A stretch of DNA of 64,000 nucleotides, taken from contig JAKEKT010000016.1 of NCBI GenBank assembly GCA_021495925.1, positions 372,001 to 436,000 of the forward strand, written 5' to 3'. A program made the position numbers and the translations under genes. The DNA comes from Diplodia intermedia (Eukaryota > Ascomycota > Dothideomycetes > Botryosphaeriales > Botryosphaeriaceae). This document shows positions 1 to 9,791 of the stretch, in pieces (positions within the stretch are counted from its first letter, which is position 1; each line of letters starts with the position of its first letter). Below the pieces are notes generated by a model, which worked only from the letters and a program-made list of their open reading frames with translations, had not been told where the DNA came from and ran no database searches.

Positions 1-90
1 CAGCCGCCCCACGCTCGTTCATCAATGAACCCTTGTGCCATCCATGATTGCACAGTAACACGACAGTTGCTGACGGAAGCCTGCAACCAG

Positions 91-534
91 AGTGCCGACG
101 ACCTCAAGTCGCACGAGGACTGGGTCGGCGATATCAACGAGCTCAGCTCCACGCAGCTCAGCTTCCCCATCATCGCCGACGCCGACCGCAAGGTCTCCTT
201 CCTCTACGACATGGTCACCGAGGACGACATGCGCGACATCGCCACCAAGGGCCTGCCCTTCACCATCCGCTCCGTCTTCGTTGTTGACCCGGCCAAGAAG
301 ATTCGTCTGATGATGATCTACCCGGCCTCGACCGGCCGCAACAGCGCCGAGGTTCTGCGCGTCATCGACTCGCTGCAGCTGGGCGACAAGAAGGGTGTCG
401 TCACCCCCATCGACTGGAACCAGGGTGAGGATGTCATCGTGCCACCCAGCGTCAGCACCGCCGATGCCAAGAAGAAGTTTGGTGAGGTCCGCGAGCTCAA
501 GCCGTACCTGCGCTACACCAATGTTGGCAAATAA
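91..534 (+). CDS. prx1: 1-Cys peroxiredoxin (Prx1/Prx6 family), 3' terminal exon, 5' incomplete
   Basis: This is the last exon of a thioredoxin-fold peroxidase that reduces hydrogen peroxide and organic hydroperoxides. The visible 147 residues begin at SADDLKSHEDW, run through PIIADADRKVSFLYDM and FVVDPAKKIRLMMIYP, and end in the C-terminal 1-Cys domain (LKPYLRYTNVGK). The peroxidatic-cysteine PVCTTE motif lies upstream, outside the window. The exon start is placed at 91 because ctgcaaccag ends an intron with a branch-like ctgac at 70-74. The frame is open further back to an ATG at 25, but the residues before 91 do not resemble the family. PRX1-type enzymes are cytosolic or mitochondrial; compartment cannot be judged here. 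The family assignment is firm. Confidence 0.93.
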   Translation, partial: SADDLKSHEDWVGDINELSSTQLSFPIIADADRKVSFLYDMVTEDDMRDIATKGLPFTIRSVFVVDPAKKIRLMMIYPASTGRNSAEVLRVIDSLQLGDKKGVVTPIDWNQGEDVIVPPSVSTADAKKKFGEVRELKPYLRYTNVGK

Positions 535-996
535 ATGCAGGCAAGGCCACTCGAGGTAGACGAAAAGCGAAAGGAAACAAACAAAAGCCGAGAAATGTAT
601 TACATGTAGAACCCTAATTCGAAAGGAAATGGAATGGAATGGATCTTCATCACCTGAGCAAGGCCTGTCGTGATCAAGCTCGATTTGAAAATGTCTGAAT
701 TTCAGGTCCGCTAGACCATTGTCGTTCACTTCCCTTTTCTCCCCTCCGAGCGGGGCTTTCTTACACGTAAACGGTCTTATTTCAGCCCTTGCTGGGTGAC
801 CTCCACCATCCAACCTGTAGCCTTGCTATCCAGCTGTCCGCTACCCCTTCCCGCAGATGTACCCTCTGCTTTGTGCAAAACTCGTTTCTGTATGATCCCT
901 TGTCCCCTGGCAACTGTTCGTCGAAAAAGGTCCCTGTCCGCCCGTCCCTAGGCATCGTCCGATCGTAAATGTGGAGCATTGTAACCGCTGGGGGGA
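535..996. other. Intergenic, convergent 3' ends
   Basis: These 462 bp lie between the peroxiredoxin stop and the Lsm12 stop and should hold the two 3' untranslated regions. I see no gene in them. Confidence 0.6.
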
Positions 997-2004
997 TCAG
1001 CCACCCTTGCGCGGTGGGATGGGCGTGGCGACTCCGGGCCTGTTTGCTCCTCCACTTTTCTTTTTCGCCAGATAACCCTCCATGATCCGCTTGATGTGGT
1101 CGATGTTGCGCTCCTTGCCCTCGGCGGCCTTGAGGTCGTTGACAGTATAGGGTGGGCCGAGCAGGACGGCGTCGTTGATGATCATGGTGGTTCCATGCCA
1201 GCGCATGGGCAGCCTGTGACTGTTAGAAAATCAAGTGCAAGAATTGTAGCAACCTTTTCTTTATGGATGGGAGGGGGGCCGCAGAGCAGAGGGGAGATGA
1301 CGAAAAGGATGGAGAGCCTGTCGAGGCGGGCAAGCCCGGGGGTTGTGGGCTCGGACAGAGAGGGACAGTACGTACGTTCGGTTGAAGGCATCGTAAAGCT
1401 CCTGCACCTCTGGCGTCACTTCTCTGTTCCTGTGCTCCTCCTTCTCGAGCAGCTTGCGCACGGCCGCCTCCTCGCGCGCCTTCAGCGCGCCCAGGTCCAG
1501 GGAGGCAATCGTCGGAGCGACGCTGTCGAAGCTGTCCGCGCCACTGCCGTCCTGGCCGCCGCCGCTCGGCAAGACTTCGAACTTCTGGATGTTCGGAATC
1601 GACACGACGTGGAAGTTGCCCGGCTGGGTGGCTAGATTCGTCGACGGGTTCGGCGGGGTCGGGGCCGTGTTGACGGCGATGGCGTTCAGGACAGGGTCGG
1701 CGGCAAAGACGGTGCCCTCGAGCACATGGTTCGCAACGGTCGTCGTGATCTTGACTCTGTGTGGGGCTCCGGTGTGAGCCACGTCGTCACAGGGCGGGGG
1801 AGGGAGGAAGCAGAGCGCATCCTCGTGGGGAGGCCGCCGGCTCGAGGCTGGCTGCTTGTGATGCTGGGCCGACGCGCCGGAATGGCGTTCAACTTACCGC
1901 TTGCCTATGACCTTGAACAAGTGCGAGTCATTGAGGAGAGACTGGTCTCCGAGCTTAGGCGTTGCGACCTTCCCGGCAGAAGAGAGGCGCTTGCCGTCTG
2001 CCAT
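997..2004 (-). CDS. lsm12: Lsm12-like protein (Sm-like plus anticodon-binding-like AD domain)
   Basis: The model is complement(997..1213, 1376..1756, 1898..2004), 234 aa. Exon joins restore family motifs: VIGKR|VKITTTV at the first intron (donor GTAAGT, acceptor CACAG) and FNRT|LPMRWHG at the second (donor GTACGT, CTAAC branch, acceptor CACAG). Residues about 30-95 form the Lsm-like fold (VKITTTVANHVLEGTVFAAD). Residues about 120-205 match the AD domain (SLDLGALKAREEAAVRKL, RWHGTTMIINDAVLLGPPYT, then a basic helix). In yeast Lsm12 associates with Pbp1/ataxin-2 and Pbp4 on ribosomes and in stress granules; that role here is inferred from the family. The C-terminus is a short basic Pro/Gly-rich tail. 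The start is the first ATG in frame before the first donor. Confidence 0.88.
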
Positions 2005-2470
2005 TGCGCGCGAAGTGGTGTGCCTCCTCTTAAGCTGCGTGCTCCCTCAGTGTTGTGGCTGAGGCGGCATGCAAACGCATTAAAAGAACGAAAGGAGCGA
2101 CGAGAAAGGGAATCGGCGCGCGGGGCGGTCAAGCGCGGGACGAGGGTGGATGGGTGCGCGTTGAGCTTGAGGCTCCCACGAAGTCACTTGTCGGGAGAGT
2201 GCGAGTCAGCGCGCGCTTCCTGTCATCGCCCGCGCCAAACATGACAGCACACGACACGCCTAACTCCGGCGCCGCACCTATCTCCTTGCCGCCACCCACT
2301 CCATTATCACATGCATCGCGCGACTTCACGTTCGTTGACAATTCGTATATTCAATTGGCCATATACGCGTAACACAAAACAATCCCTCATGCAACAGGAC
2401 ATGCGCCATGTACCAGGTCTATATCCATGTCCTTAATTTTCCCCGTCTCCCTGCTCCACGCTTTCGACGT
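2005..2470. other. Intergenic between two minus-strand genes
   Basis: This 466-bp stretch holds the presumed lsm12 promoter (next to 2004) and the 6-phosphogluconate dehydrogenase 3' untranslated region (next to 2470). No gene is seen. Confidence 0.55.
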
Positions 2471-4542
2471 CTACGCGTTGTACGTCGAGGCCGAAACGTT
2501 GCCACCACGGCCGGTCCAGTTGACGTGGACGTTCTCGCCCTCGGGGTACTTGGCGCTGGCGAACTCGGGCTTGATCTTGAAAGTGTGGGCACCGAAGTAG
2601 TCACGCTGGGCCTGGAGCAGGTTGGCGGGCAGGTCCTTGGTGCGGTAGCCGTCGAAGAAGCTGAGCGCAGTGCTGAAGGCGGGAGTGGGGATACCCCAGA
2701 GGGCACCCTTGGAAACGACGTTCCTCCAGCCAGGCTGGGCCTTGTGGATGGCCTTGTTGAAGAAGTCGGCGAAGAGAAGGTTCTCGAGTTCGGGGTTCTC
2801 GCGGTAAGCCTGGGTGATGTCCTTAAGGAAGACAGAGCGGATGATGCAACCACCACGCCACATGAGGGCAATCTCGGGCTTCTGGAGCTTCCAGCCGTAC
2901 TCCTTGGCAGCCTGTTTCGTCGAGCGTTAGTCACTGCCCACTTTTGGTCCCGGCACTTTGATTTTGGCGTCTCAACTTACGTTCTGCATCAGCATGAAAC
3001 CCTGAGCGTAGGAGATGATCTTGGAGGCGTAAAGGGCCTGCTCCAGGTCGTCAATGAAGGCCTGCTTGTCGCCCTCGAACTTGGGCTCGGGGCCCTTGAG
3101 GAGACCGGAAGCGCGGACACGCTCGGGCTTGAGGGAGGAAAGGCAGCGGGAGAAAACAGCCTCGCCAATAAGAGTGACGGGCATGCCGAGGTCGAGGGCG
3201 TTGATGGCAGTCCACTTGCCGGTACCCTTCTGACCGGCAGAGTCGAGGATCTTCTCAAGGAGAGGAGTTCCATCGTCGTCGTTGAAGTAGAGGATGTCGC
3301 GGGTAATCTCGACCAGGAAGGAGTCAAGGACACCCTTGTTCCACTGCGCGAAGACGTCACCCATCTCCTTGTTGGTCAGGCCAAGACCGCGCTTCATGAT
3401 GTCGTAGGCCTCAGTGATGAGCTGCATGTCACCGTACTCAATACCGTTGTGGACCTAACCCGAGTCAGCAGTCGTCTTTAACCCGAGCGTGTTGGAAAGC
3501 TCACCATCTTGACGTAGTGACCAGCACCCTCGTCACCGACCCACTGGCAGCAGGGCTCGTTGTCGCTCTTAGCGGAGATGCTCTGGAGGACGTCCTTGAT
3601 GTAGGGCCAAGCCTCCTCGTTGCCACCGGGCATGATAGAGGGGCCGTATCTGGCACCCTCCTCACCACCGGAAACACCGCAGCCGACGTAGCGGATGCCC
3701 TTCTCGGCCAGGTAGACGGTGCGGCGGTTGGTGTCGGGGTAGTGGGAGTTACCACCGTCAATGATGATGTCACCAGCTATATCACTGTCAGTTTCGCTCG
3801 TGGTCGGTTGATCCATTGCGGGGTGACATACCCTCAGCGCCAGCCTCAAGGATCTGCTCAATAAAGTCTGCCAGCAATTAGTGACCGCAATTGCATCCCA
3901 ATCACTGTCGACGCATACCATCGACAGGCTTGCCGGCCATGACAAGCATCATCATCCTGCGGGGCTTCTTGAGCTTGGACACGAACTCCTTCATGGAGTG
4001 AGCGCCTATTTCCGGTCAGTTCAGCGGTCTAGCAGGCCCGGTGGATATCCGAATACATACCAACGATCGACTTGCCCTTCGCCTCGTTCTCAAGGAAGCG
4101 GTCGACCTTGGAAACGGTACGGTTGTAGGCGACAACCGTGAAGCCGTGGTCGGCGGCGTTCAGGATCAGGTTCTGACCCACTGTATGGTTGTCAGAGTTG
4201 CATCGTGATCGGCGACTGCGTTCCTACTTACTGACGGCCTACAAGAGTCAGCGGGGTCGTGTGGAGGGTTGTCGTAGGAGAACTTACCAGACCGATGAGA
4301 CCCCAGTCTCCACTAGCAACAGGGCGCGCAGGTCCTCCCACATTGATGCGGGAGAGACGCGCGCTACAGTCAGATTACCGGTTCGTCAATGGGCATAGAC
4401 AGGAGCAGCCACGAGGTCGGCATCTGGGCAGATACCGAACGGTCCGGGAGACAGCTGAAAGCTGGACAGGCGCGGCAGCACCAGTGGCGGGGCAAGGAAA
4501 CGGAGCGAGGGCGGGAACTTACACAGCGGATTCGGCAGACAT
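2471..4542 (-). CDS. gnd1: 6-phosphogluconate dehydrogenase, decarboxylating
   Basis: The cytosolic oxidative pentose-phosphate enzyme converts 6-phosphogluconate plus NADP+ to ribulose 5-phosphate, CO2 and NADPH. Nine exons fit: complement(2471..2911, 2981..3454, 3505..3776, 3832..3867, 3919..4005, 4061..4180, 4232..4238, 4288..4312, 4523..4542), 493 aa, the usual length. The N-terminal Rossmann motif is assembled across four exons: DWGLIGL (25-nt exon), AV (7-nt exon), MGQNLILN. Later motifs include DIIIDGGNSHYPDTNRR, GVSGGEEGARYGPSIMPGG, HNGIEYGDMQLI and the C-terminal HVNWTGRGG. All nine joins keep frame and use GTAAGT/GTATGT-type donors with YAG acceptors. A TATA-like box lies about 120 bp upstream. 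A long antisense open frame over exons 8-9 is a codon-bias shadow. Function is certain; the two micro-exons deserve cDNA confirmation. Confidence 0.96.
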
Positions 4543-5591
4543 GGTGTATGCGGGACTGAACTACGGGTCTTCGAAGGGGGCAATGAGGACGAGAGAGAGG
4601 GGTGAGAAGGTTGGGAGCAAGTGGGATGCAGAGGCGCCGATATGCCGGAGGTGACAGGGTGCTTTATAAGGCGGCCGCGCCAGCCCCACGTTGCGTCACA
4701 AGATTTGGGAAGGAGGTATTTTTCGTCCCAGGACGCCTGCGCTTCAAACCATACAGCTTTGTGACCAAATGCGAGGCTGCTGGCGGGGCACGGTCTTAGA
4801 ACAGAGCGCGCAGGCCGTCTACATTCTGCAGGCGGCGCTGCCGGCCGGCGCGAGCCTCAATCAATTGCGCTCGCAGCCCACCGCAAGCGTAGGAGAATTG
4901 TCCGGCGGGCGCGGCAGCCTGCCTTAGTCATTCAACAATACCGGGCGGACTATCTGCGAAGACGGCGGCAGCGGTTGGGACGCCGGGCGCGTTGATGATG
5001 GTGGGGTGGGCTGGGCGGCCGGCGGCGGGGCTCGACATGCAAAATTGCAACCGGGATTGGAGAGCCTGCCAATTGCTCCGACCACCACCGCGCGCCTCGG
5101 AGACCCATCTCCGTACTGTGATTTTTCCGCCGCTGTCCGCCGGGCGCCCCATCGCAGTCCGATCACCGTCAACGCACCGTGCAGCCCTGCGCGAGCAGCG
5201 TCACACTTGCCCAAGACGGCCCGAGAGGCGCCTGCCAAGCCCCACGCGGCCGCTGCTAGTCGTCGGCCGTCCACGCTCTCGTGGCCCTAAACTCCGCGCC
5301 TCCCGTCACCAGGCCTTGCTTCTTCGTCAGCACGCCCAGAACCGCCTGTCAGCGCACTGCATAACGTCGCCCCCGTCGCAATCCTCGAGAGTGGCGCCGC
5401 CGTGTTCGGGACACTCCTGAGGCATACGCCTATCCTAGCTGCGACACTTGGAACCTGCGCTCTGCTGCACGGCCCGCACCACAGCTCCGCCCTATCGCGT
5501 CTTCTAACCCAGCAGCAACCGGCATCGGAGACGGAGCGTGAGCAGTAAGTCTCATTAACTCCGCTAAAAGCGTTTGCGCAATCCGTTCATC
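4543..5591. other. Divergent promoter region of gnd1 and the RRM gene
   Basis: These 1049 GC-rich bp separate two divergently transcribed genes. A TATA-like element for gnd1 lies at 4663-4669. GTAAGT followed by ctaaaag just before 5592 looks intron-like, but the interval is only 26 nt, too short to splice. No gene is seen. Confidence 0.55.
4663..4669 (-). promoter_or_regulatory. TATA-like box upstream of gnd1
   Basis: The minus strand reads CTTATAAAGC here, about 120 bp before the gnd1 start codon. It is an otherwise GC-rich area, so the AT block stands out. Assignment is by position and motif only. Confidence 0.4.
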
Positions 5592-6731
5592 ATGTCCAAT
5601 CCGCCGCCTTCAGGTTCCAAGTCAAACTCATCCACGCCTCAACCTCATCCGTCGCTCCCTGCGCGTCCACCGCCACCCGCGCAGCCTACAACCTTCTCCA
5701 AGTTCTCGAATGCCTCTGCCACAAATGGAAAGTCCCAGGGCGCGGGGGGGTATGGCGCCTTTACAGGCTTCAAGCCCCGCAGCGTAGCCGCCAACACCCA
5801 GGCATGGCAGCCGCAGCCCCCGACCGTTTCCGCCGGACCTCAGCCCCCGAGTGCTTATCCGGCAGCTCAGCCCGGCTACGTCGGCGGTGGGTATCAGCAG
5901 CCTGCCTACCAGCAGCAGCAACCTTCCTACTATCAGCAGCCTAGTGTCGACCCGTACTCGAACCCAACGCCGCCTCAGATCCGCAATCCGTTTCCAGCCC
6001 CTGGCCAAGACCAGAGCGGTGGCTATGGCGCTGGAAACAGCACATACGATCCCGAGTTTGAGGCTCAGATCGCACAGTGGCAGAGTGCGTATGCGAACAG
6101 AGATGACACTGCCCCGAAGGGTGCTAAAGGCCGTGATATGCCCACCAACGCGAACAACACGCCTCTGGGCGAAAAGGCAGGAGGACCAACCGCACTCAGC
6201 AGTAAAGAGCTCCAATCAGCGGTCAGCTCAGACACGGGCGTCGCCGCCGTCGTCTCAGGCCCTGATGGAAAGCAGAAGACCGTCGTGCGACAAGGTGGAG
6301 GACAGACGTGGAGTGACACCACATTGCTGGAATGGGACCCGGCTCACTTCCGTCTCTTTGTTGGCAACTTAGCCGGCGAAGTCACCGACGAATCGCTATA
6401 TAAGGCCTTCTCTCGCTTCACTTCCATTCAGAAGGCACGTGTCGTAAGAGACAAGCGAACCACGAAGAGCAAGGGATACGGGTTTGTGAGCTTCAGTAAC
6501 GGAGATGACTACTTTCAAGCCGCCAAGGAGATGCAGGGCAAGTATATCGGCAGCCACCCTGTCCTTGTCAAGCGCAGTACTACCGAGATCAAGGCGGTCG
6601 TTCCTAAGGATAACAAAAAAAACAAGGGCGGAAAGCATGGAGGCCATGGCCACGGTGGACATGCGAGCACCGGGGCCGGTGTTCAGAAGAAGCAGAGCAA
6701 GACAAAGGGAGGCCTCAGGATCCTGGGTTGA
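5592..6731 (+). CDS. RNA-binding protein with one RRM, RBM42-like
   Basis: A single-exon gene of 379 aa. The first ATG in frame is 5592; the open frame extends slightly upstream without an ATG. Residues 1-150 are low-complexity and rich in Pro, Ser, Gln and Tyr, with several YQQ/QQQ runs, so probably disordered. The RRM occupies about residues 250-335: RNP2 is LFVGNL and RNP1 is KGYGFVSF, with conserved spacing and a basic loop (VRDKRTTKSKGYG). A WDPAHFRLFVGNL lead-in and a TEIKAVVPKD tail resemble the RBM42 RRM subfamily, a splicing-related RNA-binding group. The C-terminus is a Lys/Gly/His-rich tail ending KGGLRILG. RNA target and cellular role are inferred from family only. Confidence 0.85.
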   Translation: MSNPPPSGSKSNSSTPQPHPSLPARPPPPAQPTTFSKFSNASATNGKSQGAGGYGAFTGFKPRSVAANTQAWQPQPPTVSAGPQPPSAYPAAQPGYVGGGYQQPAYQQQQPSYYQQPSVDPYSNPTPPQIRNPFPAPGQDQSGGYGAGNSTYDPEFEAQIAQWQSAYANRDDTAPKGAKGRDMPTNANNTPLGEKAGGPTALSSKELQSAVSSDTGVAAVVSGPDGKQKTVVRQGGGQTWSDTTLLEWDPAHFRLFVGNLAGEVTDESLYKAFSRFTSIQKARVVRDKRTTKSKGYGFVSFSNGDDYFQAAKEMQGKYIGSHPVLVKRSTTEIKAVVPKDNKKNKGGKHGGHGHGGHASTGAGVQKKQSKTKGGLRILG

Positions 6732-7454
6732 ACAAGATTAATTTCCATTCTCAGTATTCTACAGAATAAAATGTCAATAGTTGGGCAACTGGCGTTAGTG
6801 GTCGTCGTGGTTGGTGTTGGAACAAACTGGTGAAACGGTGCATCTCTGCCTGTGGGAATTGCATCATATGTGAAGATAAGGTTTTCCGGTAACTGAGTCG
6901 GACATGTCCTGATGTGGAGCTGACCGCCACAGTCGCATTCCTCGGCTGTTGCGTGAATCGAAAGATAATACCCGAGAGCAGGCGGCGCTTTTTGATGCTC
7001 AAATGTTTACAGATCATGATGACGAGCGCAGTGATTTTCGGAGAAAGTTCGCGTTGTCCGCAGAGCTTGGACGACCGAGGCGCCTTACATGTGAATCACG
7101 CTGCCTGGAACCCGGCGTTTATCAATCGACGTCGTCAGAAGTGTAGTGACTCTAGTGAGTAATCGAAAAATACGAGTCAGGCACAGAGCTCGAGCGCGGG
7201 CCGTTCGCGGCGGAGGAATGATGTTGACGTTTCGGCCCTGAAGGATCGATTTTGAGCCTAGCGCGGATCGGGCTGGCTTTTCGCCGTGGAAGGGACGACA
7301 CGCCTGGCTGGCTCGTCGCTCCAAGCTCTCCGTCGGAGCGCAGCTCAACGCGTCGACGTGGTTCCGCATACCGCCTCCCCGCCCTTCGCCCTGCCCGCAT
7401 TCTGTTCGCCGTCCCTGGTCGCATTCGCGCATCGAGTTTGCGCGCCCACTCACG
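6732..7454. other. Intergenic, upstream of the Ssr4-like gene
   Basis: This 723-bp region should contain the RRM gene 3' untranslated region and the promoter of the next gene, both on the plus strand. I see no further gene or recognisable element. Confidence 0.5.
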
Positions 7455-9791
7455 ATGCAGGACCCAAGCTTCGGCGTGCCGCAGTTCCTGGTATGTCGCG
7501 CGCATCTGCGGAGAGTCGCGACTTCAACTGATAATCGCTGCCAAACAGCTGCCGCACGTCCACCTCATCTCCTCCTTCCGCTACCCTACCATTGGGCAAC
7601 TATCGATTGAGCAGGCTGTCGAATTCCTGCTTCAAGCGCCCAAGGTTGTGAAAGACATGGCTCCCATGGCATGGCAATACTTTCAAAACCCGCCCAACGA
7701 CGGCACTGTGTTCCTCGAATGGCAGCCGGTCAACCAACGATCCAACGCATATGCCAGCGATGGCTACATATGGGCGGATCCGGAGTCAAGCTTTACCTAC
7801 GAATCACAACGCGGATATGTGAGCTTTGAGACCCCATGCGCTACGCGCACCCTTGCTAAGTCCTAAAGACTCTAGAAATCCTCGTTCGCCGCAGCGGTTA
7901 CCGCCCGGGCTTCGAGCAGATCACCTCCCACCAGAGACATCGTTACCGCATAGTTTCGAGAAACCCGGCGTCACAAGGCCCGATCCCTGACCAGGCCCTG
8001 TTCCTCGTCCACTACTCTCAGGCTGAGCCCCAGGCTCGCGTGCCGGCCAACCGCATACCGATCAACGCTGAAATGCAAAAGATGATGCAAGAGCGCCGTT
8101 TTCTAGAGAGCCAGGGACAATTGATGGAGAGGAAGTTCATGCTTCACGACAGGCACAATTGGCCCAACATTAGCTTCCCCGGAACGGGGCAAATGCAGCA
8201 GGGTCATGTTCCGCCTGGTGGCATGTATCCCGGGCACCCGATGCAGGCAGCTGCCGGTGGATTTAGGCAACCCCAGTTCTATCCGCCTGGCCAAGCTTCT
8301 GCCATCGGGCCTTCACCTGCAAAGAGGCCTCGTAATGGCGCACCGGCACATCTCCCTGGTAACGTTCCGGGTGGCATGCCTCCGACAGCCGTTGGTATGC
8401 CCCATGATACGACCATTGAAGACGAGGAAAACACAGCGATTGGTGATCTACTCGATCACCTCACGCCCCGAGACATCAGCACCATGAGGTACATCCAGCA
8501 TCACGAATGGATGGAGGAAGTCTTCTCATCTCCCTTCGCCGCGGGACAAATAATGCCGGTGGATTTGGGATTGGGACTTATGGGAGAGCTTGCGCACCTA
8601 ACAGAAGGGCTTTTCGATGCGCCTGGCGCGTCTTCTCTGCCTGGCGGCCCGAAACCCCCCACTGCGCCGAAGCAATACGAGAAATTGAGCAAAGAGAAGT
8701 ATGGGGATTTTGAGAATCGGGTCAACAAATTCTTGAAAGATGAGGAAGCAGAGTTGGAGAATATGAAAGCCGAACACACTAAGAAAATGGCCGAGCTCAC
8801 GAAAAGCAAAACCTACGTCCAAGCTGAAAGGCGGTTGAGAGACGCAGCGTTCACCGATGCTCGCACTGCTCGGCGCAAGTCGGACAGCCAGTCTGCTTCC
8901 CCACAATCGGAGGGAGAGGACGCAAATATCAAACTTGATGAGATCATCGCGGACGTTGAGGAGTCTCTGGGTGTCACAATTGCTCCTCGGAAGAATGTTA
9001 GCTGTGTTGAAAGGGGTGGGTTGGTCGAGGAACCTCCAGCTCCTGCGGCGACGAATGGCAACGAGGCGAATGGAACCGATAACACGACCAACATTGGAGA
9101 ATCTAACGGCTTAATTGAGGATTCAGCAATGGATGGTGACAATTCCGCTGCTGGGCTGCTCGACCAGTACACGTCAAACTCGCTAGTCTCGACGCCAGGG
9201 GGTAGCTCACTGCAAGTACCCGTTTCTCAGCCGGGCAGCCACGGACAGTCCACGGACGCGACACCTGGTGGCATGGCGCAACCTGGACAAGCACAGAGCC
9301 ACAACCAGTCTACTGCTCCAGCACACGGTGACAACTCGCACGGAGACAATGGTATGGATCTGATTGAGGGCATGGATTTGGATCTCGACATGTCCGGAAT
9401 GGGCGGTGAAGGCACTACGGACAAAGCAGATGACTGGATCATGGTGGGCTCGAACAACATGAATGATTCGGATGCGGGGGGCGAGGCCGGTCAAGCAAAG
9501 GACGCATCTGCCGGTGTAGGAGATGGAAACATAGGCACGCCCGACCTTACCACTACAAGCGGTCAGGGGCAGGACGGCACAACAACATCGGCCCCGGCGT
9601 CCGCAGCAGGGAACACACCTGGCATGTTTGACGCGACAGACTTCAGCGCCTTTGACACGGCTGGCGATGCTCTGGCGGACTATACTGGTGGCGATGACCT
9701 TGGTCTGGAACTTGAAGGCGATGCTTTTGGAGACGCGTTCCACGGGACAGAGACGCGAAACGATATGGATGATGACGAGGCGAACTCGTAG
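7455..9791 (+). CDS. ssr4: SWI/SNF and RSC complex subunit Ssr4-like protein
   Basis: The model is join(7455..7490, 7549..7818, 7869..9791), 742 aa. Splicing gives VPQFL|LPHVHLISSFRYP and SQRGY|TLEILVRRSGYRPGF; the second acceptor is cctaaag at 7868, because the nearby ctctag would put the next exon out of frame. Residues about 10-200 look like the N-terminal domain of fungal Ssr4, a chromatin-remodelling subunit first described in fission yeast (DGYIWADPESSF, HRYRIVSRNP, RVPANRIPINAEMQKMMQER). A Pro/Gly-rich stretch follows, then a predicted charged helix at about 360-420. A long Asp/Ser/Gly-rich acidic C-terminal half contains DDWIMVGSNN and DFSAFDTAGDALADY. Identification is from recalled family features and should be confirmed by profile search. 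Confidence 0.78.

Noticed and set aside
2408..3481. 357-codon open frame on the plus strand
   Set aside because: It lies antisense to gnd1 exons 8-9 and crosses introns. Strong codon bias of the real gene opens the opposite strand.
5545..5570. 5' untranslated intron before the RRM gene
   Set aside because: A GTAAGT donor and an AAAG end are present, but only 26 nt apart, too short for splicing.
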